Shown: positions 1 through 5,334 of the stretch, piece after piece
Numbering within the stretch: position 1 is the first letter of the stretch
Layout: every line of letters starts with the position of its first letter
Assembly (NCBI GenBank): GCA_036509215.1
Contig: DATCGA010000157.1
Location: 1-7,024, forward strand
DNA length: 7,024 nt
Reading direction: 5' to 3'
Source: Trebonia sp036509215
Lineage (GTDB): Bacteria > Actinomycetota > Actinomycetes > Streptosporangiales > Streptosporangiaceae
Program-made: the position numbers and the translations under genes
Notes under the pieces: generated by a model
Told to the model about the DNA's origin: nothing
The model's input: only the letters and a program-made list of their open reading frames with translations
Database searches by the model: none

Positions 1-1178
1 CGGTTCTCGGTCGCGAGCGCGCTGACCGTCTCCCGGCCGGCCGCGAGCCTGGCCGCCGCGGCCGGGTCGCGTTCCGCCCAGCGGTGCGCGGGCGGCGGTC
101 CGCCGGTCGCGGTGGCGCCGGCCACCTCGGGAAGCTCGCCCTCGTCGAGTTCGCGGGCCCGCATCACCGCCGCCTGCCAGCGGGCCGAGTGCTTGCGCGC
201 GTTCCGCGCGTGGAACCCGCTGATCCGGTCGAGCTGCGGCCGGCCGGTCGGCGGCGGCTTGCTCGCCTCGGCCCTGGCCGCCTCGATGATCGCCTGGTCG
301 GCGAGGATCCGGCGGGGGGACAGGTCGGACTCGCGGGCGACCTCGTCGCGTTCCTGCCAGAGCTCGCGGACGACCGCGAGCGACCGTCTGGTCCGCACCT
401 TGTGGATGCCCGAGGTGCGCCGCCAGGGATCGACGCGCGGCGGCGCCGGGGGAGCGGCCGCGATCGCGGCGAACTCCTGCCGGGCCCACTCGGTCTTCCC
501 CTCGGCGTCGAGCTGGTCGGCCAGGGCGTTGCGCAGGTCGGTCAGTATCTCCACGTCGAGCGCCGCGTACTTGAGCATCTCGGTCGGCAGCGGCCGGACC
601 GACCAGTCGGCGGCCGAATGCTCCTTGGCCAGCCGGAAGCCGAGTACCTCTTCGAGCATGGTGCCGAGGGCCACCCGCGGGTAGCCGAGCAGCCGCCCGG
701 CCAGCTCGGTGTCGAACAGCTCCCTGGGCCGGTAGCCGATCTCGGCCAGGCACGGCAGATCCTGCGACGCGGCGTGCAGCACGGCCTCGACATCGGCCAG
801 CGCGGCGTCCAGCCCGGACAGGTCGGGGGCGCCGACCGGGTCGATCAGCACCGTGCCGGCGCCGGCCCGGCGGAGCTGGACCAGGTAGGCACGCTGCCCG
901 TAGCGGTAGCCGGAGGCCCGCTCGGCGTCCACCGCGACCGGCCCGGTCCCGGCCGCCAGCCGTTCCACCGCGGCGGCGAGATCCTCGGGCGTCGCGATGA
1001 CCGGCGGCAGCCCCTCGCGCGGTTCGAGCAGGTCGGTGACCTCCCGCTCCGGCTTCTCGTCAGCCACCGAACCGTCAGCCACCGAACCGTCAGCCGCCTC
1101 GTCAGCCACGGAACCGTCAGCGTCCAGCGCCGTCGCCTCCGGCGTCTGCTCCTCGGATTCCTCGCTCGCAGCGGTCAT
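1..1178 (-). CDS. rnd: Ribonuclease D, 3'-5' exoribonuclease with HRDC domain (3' end cut by window edge)
   Basis: Reading leftward from ATG at 1178-1176 gives 392 codons open to the window edge, so only the C-terminus is missing. By family knowledge the protein is a cytoplasmic metal-dependent exonuclease that trims 3' ends of structured RNAs such as tRNA precursors. The DEDDy exonuclease set is visible: Exo I VAVDAE (D84, E86), Exo II with D140 in HAASQDLPCL, and Exo III YAALD (Y204, D208). An HRDC nucleic-acid-binding domain follows at about residues 260-330 (RRSLAVVRELW, then SPRRILAD). The first 55 residues are acidic and low in complexity, with ADGSVAD repeats, and are not part of the nuclease. 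The start overlaps the DUF3000 stop as ATGA, and no good Shine-Dalgarno precedes it, so translational coupling is likely. The family call is firm; the exact RNA substrates are inferred. Confidence 0.95.
   Translation of the reverse strand, partial: MTAASEESEEQTPEATALDADGSVADEAADGSVADGSVADEKPEREVTDLLEPREGLPPVIATPEDLAAAVERLAAGTGPVAVDAERASGYRYGQRAYLVQLRRAGAGTVLIDPVGAPDLSGLDAALADVEAVLHAASQDLPCLAEIGYRPRELFDTELAGRLLGYPRVALGTMLEEVLGFRLAKEHSAADWSVRPLPTEMLKYAALDVEILTDLRNALADQLDAEGKTEWARQEFAAIAAAPPAPPRVDPWRRTSGIHKVRTRRSLAVVRELWQERDEVARESDLSPRRILADQAIIEAARAEASKPPPTGRPQLDRISGFHARNARKHSARWQAAVMRARELDEGELPEVAGATATGGPPPAHRWAERDPAAAARLAAGRETVSALATEN
1058..1120 (-). repeat. In-frame tandem repeat (15-bp units with one 12-bp unit) in the rnd 5' end
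   Basis: On the plus strand CGTCAG recurs at 1058, 1073, 1088, 1100 and 1115, giving spacings of 15, 15, 12 and 15 bases. The main unit is CGTCAGCCACCGAAC: two perfect copies, a 12-base variant (CGTCAGCCGCCT), then a copy with one mismatch. All spacings are multiples of three, so the reading frame of ribonuclease D is kept. It encodes repeated ADGSVAD in the acidic N-terminal tail, ahead of the exonuclease domain. Confidence 0.85.
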
Positions 1179-1981
1179 CGGCGTCGCCGCCCGCTGGAGA
1201 GGGCGCCGCGACCGCCGCCGCCCGCCTGCGGATGCGAGGCCCGGCTGCCGATCGCGAGCGTGCCCGCCGCGGGCAGCCCGGCCGCCGACGCGAGCAGCTC
1301 GCACCAGGCGACAACGGCCCCGCCGATCTCGTCAGAAAGCTCGTCAGAAAGCTCGTCAGAAAGCTCGCCGCCGTCGGCCGGGCACCACGAGGCGCGCAGC
1401 TCGAACGCGGTCGCCGGAGGATCGTCGGACTTCGCCCCGTAGCCCTCGGTGATCACCCGGGTGACGGTACCGCTCGGCGCGGCGTAGCCGGGCGCGTGCA
1501 GGTCGAGGGCGTCGGTGAGCCAGGACCAGCCCACTTCGCCCAGCAGCGGGTCGGCCGCCATCTCCTCTTCCACGTCGGCGTGCACCTGCGCCACGATCCG
1601 GAAGGTCCCGGTCCAGCCGTCATGGCCGGCCGGGTCGTACAGCAGCATGAGCTTGCCCTCGCCCGCCTCCTCGCCGTCGCGGAAGGCGGTGGCGGCCAGC
1701 GCGACCGCGTGCGGCGCGAGGCGCTTGGGGGCCGGCCAGGCCTCAAGCTCGATGTCGTCCCTGGCCGAGGCGACCGCGTCGCGGCCCGCCGCCAGCGCCG
1801 CCACCGCAGCGTCGAAGACCGGATCGCCCGAGCTGGAGTCGCGCGCCGGAGCCAAGTCGTCGCGGCCCGCGGCCGCCATTCGGTTGTGGCCAGCGGGGAC
1901 GGCATCCGCCTGTCCGCCTGCCCGCAGCGGCGCGGGCCCCTCAGCCAACCTCATGGCCTGAGCGTACGTCGTGCCTGCCAC
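1175..1981 (-). CDS. DUF3000 domain protein, actinobacterial, function unknown
   Basis: This 268-residue frame matches the actinobacterial DUF3000 family, which in many genomes sits beside hemE and ribonuclease D. Family-typical segments include PAPKRLAPHA (about residues 84-92), LLYDPAGHDGWTGTFRIV (113-130), MAADPLLGEVGWSWLTDAL (141-159) and a WCELLASAAGLP helix (226-237). The first 53 residues, up to FDAAVAAL, are variable and low in complexity. The start is uncertain: GTG at 1981 gives the longest frame, ATG at 1954 is nearly as good, and neither has a clear Shine-Dalgarno. An ELSD repeat at residues 206-218 interrupts the last third. No catalytic motif, signal peptide or membrane helix is visible. 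Its stop overlaps the rnd start (ATGA), so the two are co-translated. I would not assign a function beyond a possible link to ribonuclease D. Confidence 0.9.
   Translation of the reverse strand: MAGTTYAQAMRLAEGPAPLRAGGQADAVPAGHNRMAAAGRDDLAPARDSSSGDPVFDAAVAALAAGRDAVASARDDIELEAWPAPKRLAPHAVALAATAFRDGEEAGEGKLMLLYDPAGHDGWTGTFRIVAQVHADVEEEMAADPLLGEVGWSWLTDALDLHAPGYAAPSGTVTRVITEGYGAKSDDPPATAFELRASWCPADGGELSDELSDELSDEIGGAVVAWCELLASAAGLPAAGTLAIGSRASHPQAGGGGRGALSSGRRRR
1328..1367 (-). repeat. 12-bp in-frame tandem repeat, 3.3 copies, in the DUF3000 gene
   Basis: The plus-strand unit CTCGTCAGAAAG occurs three times without change (1328-1339, 1340-1351, 1352-1363), followed by CTCG. On the coding strand each unit reads CTT TCT GAC GAG, giving ELSDELSDELSDE. 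CTT and TCT are unusual codons for such a GC-rich gene. Identical copies suggest recent slippage or expansion, and copy-number change would stay in frame. Confidence 0.9.
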
Positions 1982-2023
1982 CGGCCGCTGCCCGGGCGGC
2001 CGTTTAGCGGCCCTGAGGTGCGG

Positions 2024-2239
2024 TTACGCGGCACGGACGGACTGCTCGGCCGCGACCTCGGCGTCGGGAAGAGCGCCGACGGCGCCCGTGAACACGGTGC
2101 CCATGATCACGCCGGCCCCGCAGGCCGCGCAGGCCCACTCCGGGCACTCGCCGACCACATCGGGGCAGACACCCTCGTGCACCTGCTCGAATGACTCGTC
2201 GACACCACAATCGGGACAGTTCCCGAGCGGCTGCGTCAT
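2024..2239 (-). CDS. Small cysteine-rich zinc-ribbon-like protein, 71 residues, unknown function
   Basis: ATG at 2239-2237 is preceded by a purine-rich AGGGGGG about seven bases upstream, a convincing ribosome binding site. The protein starts MTQPLGNCPDCGVDE. It holds six cysteines: C8 and C11 (CPDC), C25, C32, and C37 and C40 (CAAC). The two CxxC pairs are spaced as in a zinc ribbon, with C25 and C32 as possible extra ligands. The last 30 residues are small, mildly hydrophobic and without cysteine; there is no signal peptide. It ends 42 bases before the longest DUF3000 start on the same strand, so it may lead that operon. I do not recognise a named family. The zinc-binding call rests only on cysteine spacing, but the strong ribosome binding site and ordered cysteines support a real gene. 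Confidence 0.75.
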   Translation of the reverse strand: MTQPLGNCPDCGVDESFEQVHEGVCPDVVGECPEWACAACGAGVIMGTVFTGAVGALPDAEVAAEQSVRAA

Positions 2240-2270
2240 CGCGATGCCCCCCTACACTTCTCGGCCCACT

Positions 2271-2297
2271 AAAATCACTGAAATCTCTGAAATCTCT
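2271..2297. repeat. Three tandem 9-bp AT-rich units upstream of hemE
   Basis: Plus-strand units are AAAATCACT (2271-2279), GAAATCTCT (2280-2288) and GAAATCTCT (2289-2297). The last two are identical and the first shares six of nine bases. The array lies 32 bases upstream of the zinc-ribbon start and about 125 bases upstream of hemE. It could be a protein-binding array or a UP-like AT-rich element; the sequence alone does not decide. Confidence 0.7.
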
Positions 2298-2406
2298 GTG
2301 CGGTGCATGGCGAGATTCGTCTTGATCTTGGCATGTGCAGGTGCGATTTCGGCGGATCTCGCCCGGCGTGTCGCCGAGGCGGTTAGCTGACGCCGGAATC
2401 GGGTAT

Positions 2407-2413
2407 GAGAGGA
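2407..2413 (+). promoter_or_regulatory. hemE ribosome binding site fixing the GTG start
   Basis: GAGAGGA lies eight bases before GTG at 2422. This spacing and the family's usual N-terminus (SPFIRACRREPVPYTPVWFM begins a few residues after the start) select GTG 2422 over the in-frame ATG at 2335, which would add 29 residues foreign to the family. Confidence 0.75.
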
Positions 2414-2421
2414 TACTCCGA

Positions 2422-3465
2422 GTGAACCAGCCCCAGACGAACTCTCCCTTCATCCGCGCCTGCAGGCGCGAGCCGGTGCCGTATACCCCGGTCTGGTTCA
2501 TGCGCCAGGCCGGCCGCTCGCTCCCCGAGTACCACAAGGTGCGCGCGGGCACCGCGATGCTGGAGTCGTGCACCCGGCCGGAGCTGGTCACCGAGATCAC
2601 CCTGCAGCCGCTGCGCCGCTACGACGTGGACGCGGCCGTCCTCTTCAGCGACATCGTGGTGCCGCTGAAGGCGATCGGCGTGGACGTGGAGATCAAGCCG
2701 GGCGTCGGCCCCGTGGTCGCCAGCCCGATCCGGGCCCTGCCCGATCTCGAGCGGCTGCGCGACCTCGAGCCCGGCGACGTCCCGTACATCACCGAGTCGG
2801 TCAAGGCGCTGACCGGCGAGCTTGGCGGCAAGCCGCTGATCGGGTTCGCGGGCGGCCCCTTCACGCTGGCGTCCTACCTGATCGAGGGCGGTCCGTCGAA
2901 GAACCACGACCGGACCAAGGCGCTCATGTACGGCAACCCCGAGCTCTGGCACGCGCTGATGGGGCGGCTGGCCGCCATCGCCACCTCGTTCCTGCAGGTG
3001 CAGGTGGAGGCGGGGGCGTCGGCGGTGCAGCTGTTCGACTCCTGGGTCGGCGTGGTCTCGCCCGAGGACTACCGGCACGCGATCCTGCCGCACACCCGGC
3101 GGATCTTCGCCGCGCTGGCGGCGTCCGGGGTGCCGAGGATCCACTTCGGCGTCGGCACCGGCGAGCTGCTCGGCCTGCTCGGCGAGGCCGGCGCGGACGT
3201 GGTCGGGGTCGACTGGCGGATCCCGGTCGACGAGGGCGCCCGCCGGGTCGGCCCGGGCAAGGCGATCCAGGGCAACCTCGACCCGTCGGTGCTGCTGGCC
3301 CCGTGGGACGTGATCGAGCCCCGCGCCCGCGCGATCCTCGACCGCGGCCGGACGCTGCCGGGGCACATCTTCAACCTCGGCCACGGCGTGCTCCCCGAGA
3401 CCAACCCGGACATGCTGGCCCGGCTGGTCGATCTGGTCCACGAGGTCTCCGCCGCCCGCGCCTGA
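2422..3465 (+). CDS. hemE: Uroporphyrinogen III decarboxylase
   Basis: This 347-residue protein matches the normal length of the enzyme, which removes four acetate carboxyls from uroporphyrinogen III to give coproporphyrinogen III in heme synthesis. It is cytoplasmic and cofactor-free. Visible hallmarks are WFMRQAGRSLPEY with R28 and R32, the catalytic aspartate D77 in LFSDIVVPL, Y152 in GGPFTLASYLIEGG, FDSWVGVVSPEDY, and H321 in NLGHGVLPETNP. These correspond to the arginine, aspartate, tyrosine and histidine that line the active site in characterised homologues. The GTG start has GAGAGGA eight bases upstream. The gene is transcribed away from the zinc-ribbon/DUF3000/rnd set. It ends 57 bases before a strong terminator stem, so it appears to be monocistronic or last in its unit. 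All key residues are present. Confidence 0.98.
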   Translation: MNQPQTNSPFIRACRREPVPYTPVWFMRQAGRSLPEYHKVRAGTAMLESCTRPELVTEITLQPLRRYDVDAAVLFSDIVVPLKAIGVDVEIKPGVGPVVASPIRALPDLERLRDLEPGDVPYITESVKALTGELGGKPLIGFAGGPFTLASYLIEGGPSKNHDRTKALMYGNPELWHALMGRLAAIATSFLQVQVEAGASAVQLFDSWVGVVSPEDYRHAILPHTRRIFAALAASGVPRIHFGVGTGELLGLLGEAGADVVGVDWRIPVDEGARRVGPGKAIQGNLDPSVLLAPWDVIEPRARAILDRGRTLPGHIFNLGHGVLPETNPDMLARLVDLVHEVSAARA

Positions 3466-3522
3466 CGATCAAAAAGATCAAAATCCGTTTATCGAACGGA
3501 CCGTGGTCCCACCCCTGCCGCC

Positions 3523-3564
3523 AGCCCGATGCCGCCCGCGGTGGCGAGCGGGCGGCATCGGGCT
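3523..3564. terminator. Bidirectional stem terminator between hemE and the arabinofuranosidase gene
   Basis: A perfect 17-bp inverted repeat (arms 3523-3539 and 3548-3564, first arm AGCCCGATGCCGCCCGC) encloses the 8-base loop GGTGGCGA. It sits between convergent stops at 3465 and 3596, so it can serve both genes. No T-tract follows on either strand, which is common for actinobacterial intrinsic terminators. Confidence 0.85.
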
Positions 3565-3595
3565 CACCGCAGACTAAGCGGATTAAAGACGCCGG

Positions 3596-5107
3596 TCAGG
3601 ACGCGGCCGGCGCGATATCCCACTGCTGGCAGACGTTGTCGAGCTGCGCCCACTGGCGGACGACGGTGCCGTTGGCGACCTCGCAGTCCTCCGCGTCGAG
3701 GACCATGCCGTTGCCGACGTTGCTGATCGTGTAGTGGCTGCCGTCCGCGGTCACGTCCCATTCCTGGCAGGTGTTCCCGAGCGACGACCACAGATCGGTC
3801 AGCGTGCCGTCGAAGTTGCCGCAGTCCACCGAGTCGAGGACGGTGCCGCTGGCGGCGTTGGTGATCGTGTAGTGGCCGTTGCCCGCGCTGGTGAACGTCC
3901 ACTGCTGGCAGCTGGTGCCGCTGGCGCTCGAGAGCTCGATGCCGGTGCCGTTGGCGGTGGCGCAGCCGTCCGGCTGAACCTCGGTGGCGCTGTTGACGTT
4001 GGTGATCGTGTAATCGGTGCCCGCCGCAGGGAAGGCCGGGGTGACCGCCTGGTAGCGGGCCGCGACGATGTTGGCCTGGACGGCGCTGTCGGTCCCGGCC
4101 GACGGGTAGCCCGCCGTGACCACGCCCTCGAAGAAGGAGCCGTCGGAGCCGTTGCTGTCGTCGCCGCCGGTGCCGAGCAGGATCGAGCCCTCGGTGTTCA
4201 TCGGGGCGTAGCCGCCGACGTCCGGCAGCGGTCCGCTGTACTCGACGTGCACGCCGCCCGACTGGGCGTTGGCGTCGGCGATCGTGTAGTCCGTCTTGCC
4301 GTTGTTATTCATGATGGCGGTGACGAACTTGCTCGCGTTGCCGACGTTGCCGGTGTCGGAGCCGTTGCCCCCCATGAAGAGCCCGTTCTCCAGGTCCGCC
4401 TGAACCCAGGGGCCCGATCCGGCGCACGGGGTGAACCAGCACTCGGTGCCGAAGTTGATCGCGTCCATGTGCCCGTTGCCGGTGTCGGTGTTGGTCGTCT
4501 CCGCGTTGCCGAAGTCGAAGCAGCACAGGTCGTCGACGTGGGTGCCGCTGGCGACCATGTAGGCGCCCTGCGGCTGGCTGCCGGTCGGGACGCCGTTGGT
4601 GACGTCGTTCCGGTACCCGACCCCGGCCTGCACCGACACCCCGTAGACGAGGTGGCCATCGATGCGCACCGGTAGAGCGTTGGCGAGTCCGCCGACGTCG
4701 GGCGAGCCGTTGCCGCCGATCGGCTCGACGCCGAGCGTGTTGTCGTGCCCGCTCTGGTCGTAGATCCGGCTGATCGTGCAGGTGGTGGCCGCGCAGAACG
4801 CGGTCTGGGCGGCGGCGTTGGCGTAGCCGCCCGGCCGCTGCGTCCAGATCTGCTCCGACGCGCCGTCGGAGGCCCGCGTGACCTGGTACATCGGGCCGAA
4901 GTAGCCGTGGTAGAGCGCGCGGACGGTGCTGTAGGCGGCCACGCAGGGGGTGCCGCCGCCGGCGTAGATGTCGCACGGCCCGGGGGAGGCGGCCTGCGCC
5001 GTCCCGGAAAGGCTGGTGACGCCGGCGAACGCGGCGAGGCCGAGCGCGGCCGCGGTGGCCACGACCGACACGAGCTTTCTGACGCTCGGGAATCTGATCT
5101 TTGCCAA
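3596..5107 (-). CDS. Secreted GH54 alpha-L-arabinofuranosidase with C-terminal ricin-type lectin domain
   Basis: The 503-residue product starts with a signal peptide (MAKIRFPSVRKLVSV, hydrophobic core to about residue 33, predicted cut after TAQA at 39), so it acts outside the cell. Residues 44-358 form a GH54 catalytic domain beginning GPCDIYAGGGTPCVAAYST. The family releases terminal L-arabinofuranose from arabinan and arabinoxylan. The expected nucleophile is E240 in WVQADLENGLF and the acid/base D316 in GTGGDDSNG; their 76-residue spacing equals that of the fungal enzyme (E221, D297). The adjacent cysteines C195-C196 in DLCCFDFGN match the family's rare vicinal disulfide. Residues 365-503 are three ricin repeats, each with two cysteines and ending QQWTF, QEWDV and QQWDI, likely binding sugar polymer. 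Fungal GH54 enzymes carry CBM42 there instead. TTG at 5107 is chosen because GGAGAG lies eight bases upstream; longer in-frame starts would spoil the signal peptide. Confidence 0.93.
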   Translation of the reverse strand: MAKIRFPSVRKLVSVVATAAALGLAAFAGVTSLSGTAQAASPGPCDIYAGGGTPCVAAYSTVRALYHGYFGPMYQVTRASDGASEQIWTQRPGGYANAAAQTAFCAATTCTISRIYDQSGHDNTLGVEPIGGNGSPDVGGLANALPVRIDGHLVYGVSVQAGVGYRNDVTNGVPTGSQPQGAYMVASGTHVDDLCCFDFGNAETTNTDTGNGHMDAINFGTECWFTPCAGSGPWVQADLENGLFMGGNGSDTGNVGNASKFVTAIMNNNGKTDYTIADANAQSGGVHVEYSGPLPDVGGYAPMNTEGSILLGTGGDDSNGSDGSFFEGVVTAGYPSAGTDSAVQANIVAARYQAVTPAFPAAGTDYTITNVNSATEVQPDGCATANGTGIELSSASGTSCQQWTFTSAGNGHYTITNAASGTVLDSVDCGNFDGTLTDLWSSLGNTCQEWDVTADGSHYTISNVGNGMVLDAEDCEVANGTVVRQWAQLDNVCQQWDIAPAAS

Positions 5108-5115
5108 GTGAAACA

Positions 5116-5121
5116 CTCTCC
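5116..5121 (-). promoter_or_regulatory. Ribosome binding site of the arabinofuranosidase, deciding a TTG start
   Basis: The minus strand reads GGAGAG, then eight bases, then TTG at 5107. The alternative GTG at 5116-5114 directly abuts this motif and is too close to use. The TTG start places a normal basic, then hydrophobic signal peptide at the N-terminus. Confidence 0.75.
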
Positions 5122-5132
5122 GGACGGTTGAT

Positions 5133-5161
5133 GGCGCCCCGAGTGGCCAACTCGGGGCGCC
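5133..5161 (-). promoter_or_regulatory. Perfect 12-bp stem-loop in the arabinofuranosidase 5' leader
   Basis: Arms at 5133-5144 (GGCGCCCCGAGT) and 5150-5161 (ACTCGGGGCGCC) are exact complements around a 5-base loop. In the leftward transcript the hairpin lies between the predicted transcription start (about 5192) and the ribosome binding site, whose 5' end is 11 bases beyond the stem. It could attenuate transcription, stabilise the mRNA 5' end, or act as an insulating terminator. No T-tract follows it. Confidence 0.65.
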
Positions 5162-5178
5162 GACGATATGTGACCGGT

Positions 5179-5186
5179 AACATGTT
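5179..5186. promoter_or_regulatory. Palindrome AACATGTT near the arabinofuranosidase transcription start, candidate operator
   Basis: AACATGTT is a perfect 8-bp palindrome within GTAACATGTTTTAC, a near-symmetric AT-rich box. It falls roughly 6-13 bases downstream of the predicted start site, where a repressor would block transcription. It does not match an operator I can name, and no regulator gene is adjacent. Confidence 0.35.
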
Positions 5187-5198
5187 TTACTGGACGCA

Positions 5199-5227
5199 AA
5201 TATCCGTCCGTCCGGCCGTCGTGTCAA
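5199..5227 (-). promoter_or_regulatory. Vegetative-type promoter for the arabinofuranosidase gene
   Basis: On the minus strand a consensus -35 TTGACA (5227-5222) is followed after 17 bases by GATATT (5204-5199), matching TATAAT at four of six positions including the key second A and last T. The predicted start is near 5192, giving a leader of about 85 bases. It lies between the upstream terminator stem and the gene, so the gene has its own promoter. Confidence 0.7.
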
Positions 5228-5270
5228 CCCCCCGCTTTGGGCTTCCCGCAACCCCGCCCATGGATCTCGA

Positions 5271-5315
5271 CGCCGCGGGGTGACGCCAGAGCGGGTCTGG
5301 CGTCACCCCGCGGCG
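5271..5315. terminator. Perfect 20-bp stem terminator after the ABC transporter operon
   Basis: Arms 5271-5290 (starting CGCCGCGGGG) and 5296-5315 are exact complements around the 5-base loop GCGGG. It begins 19 bases past the permease stop and precedes the arabinofuranosidase promoter, so its job is to end leftward ABC operon transcription. There is no T-tract on either strand. Confidence 0.85.
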
Positions 5316-5334
5316 GCGGGCCTGGGGTAGAGCG

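Larger units (their letters stand above)
2240..2421. promoter_or_regulatory. Divergent intergenic region between the zinc-ribbon gene and hemE
   Basis: This 182-base stretch must carry the hemE promoter and probably the promoter of the leftward operon. No consensus -35/-10 pair stands out in either direction. A weak rightward candidate is TTGATC at 2322-2327 with GATTTC at 2345-2350, 17 bases apart. A second is GATACT at 2412-2417, close enough to the GTG that a leaderless start is conceivable. The region also contains the 9-bp tandem repeat (2271-2297) and an 8-bp inverted repeat (GGCGAGAT 2309-2316, ATCTCGCC 2356-2363). The segment around 2271-2297 is distinctly AT-richer than its surroundings. 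Confidence 0.5.

Noticed and set aside
1058..1367. CRISPR-like spacing of CGTCAG motifs
   Set aside because: The units are contiguous 12-15 base coding repeats without spacers, inside real genes.
84..1442. Long rightward open frame opposite ribonuclease D and DUF3000
   Set aside because: Its translation is low-complexity R/G/A-rich and matches no family, while the opposite strand encodes clear DEDDy exonuclease and DUF3000 motifs. It is a GC-codon shadow.
1998..2012. Small hairpin GGCCG/CGGCC between the zinc-ribbon and DUF3000 genes
   Set aside because: Only five base pairs in GC-rich DNA, no T-tract, and it lies where co-transcription is expected; too weak to call a terminator.
2335..2421. 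Upstream in-frame ATG extending hemE by 29 residues
   Set aside because: The extension is not family-like, and GTG 2422 has a better placed ribosome binding site and the normal N-terminus.
2383..3441. Long leftward open frame opposite hemE
   Set aside because: It is the antisense of well-conserved uroporphyrinogen decarboxylase codons, with no recognisable domain or ribosome binding site.
3467..3486. Direct repeat GATCAAAA just after the hemE stop
   Set aside because: Too short and simple to assign a role; not linked to the terminator stem.
3734..4675. Rightward open frame opposite the arabinofuranosidase
   Set aside because: The sequence is V/G/A/R-rich without motifs, and the minus strand carries GH54 and ricin motifs with a signal peptide and promoter.
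5108..5251. In-frame extension of the arabinofuranosidase upstream of TTG 5107
   Set aside because: It would cross the predicted promoter -10 region and leader hairpin and bury the signal peptide behind 48 non-hydrophobic residues.
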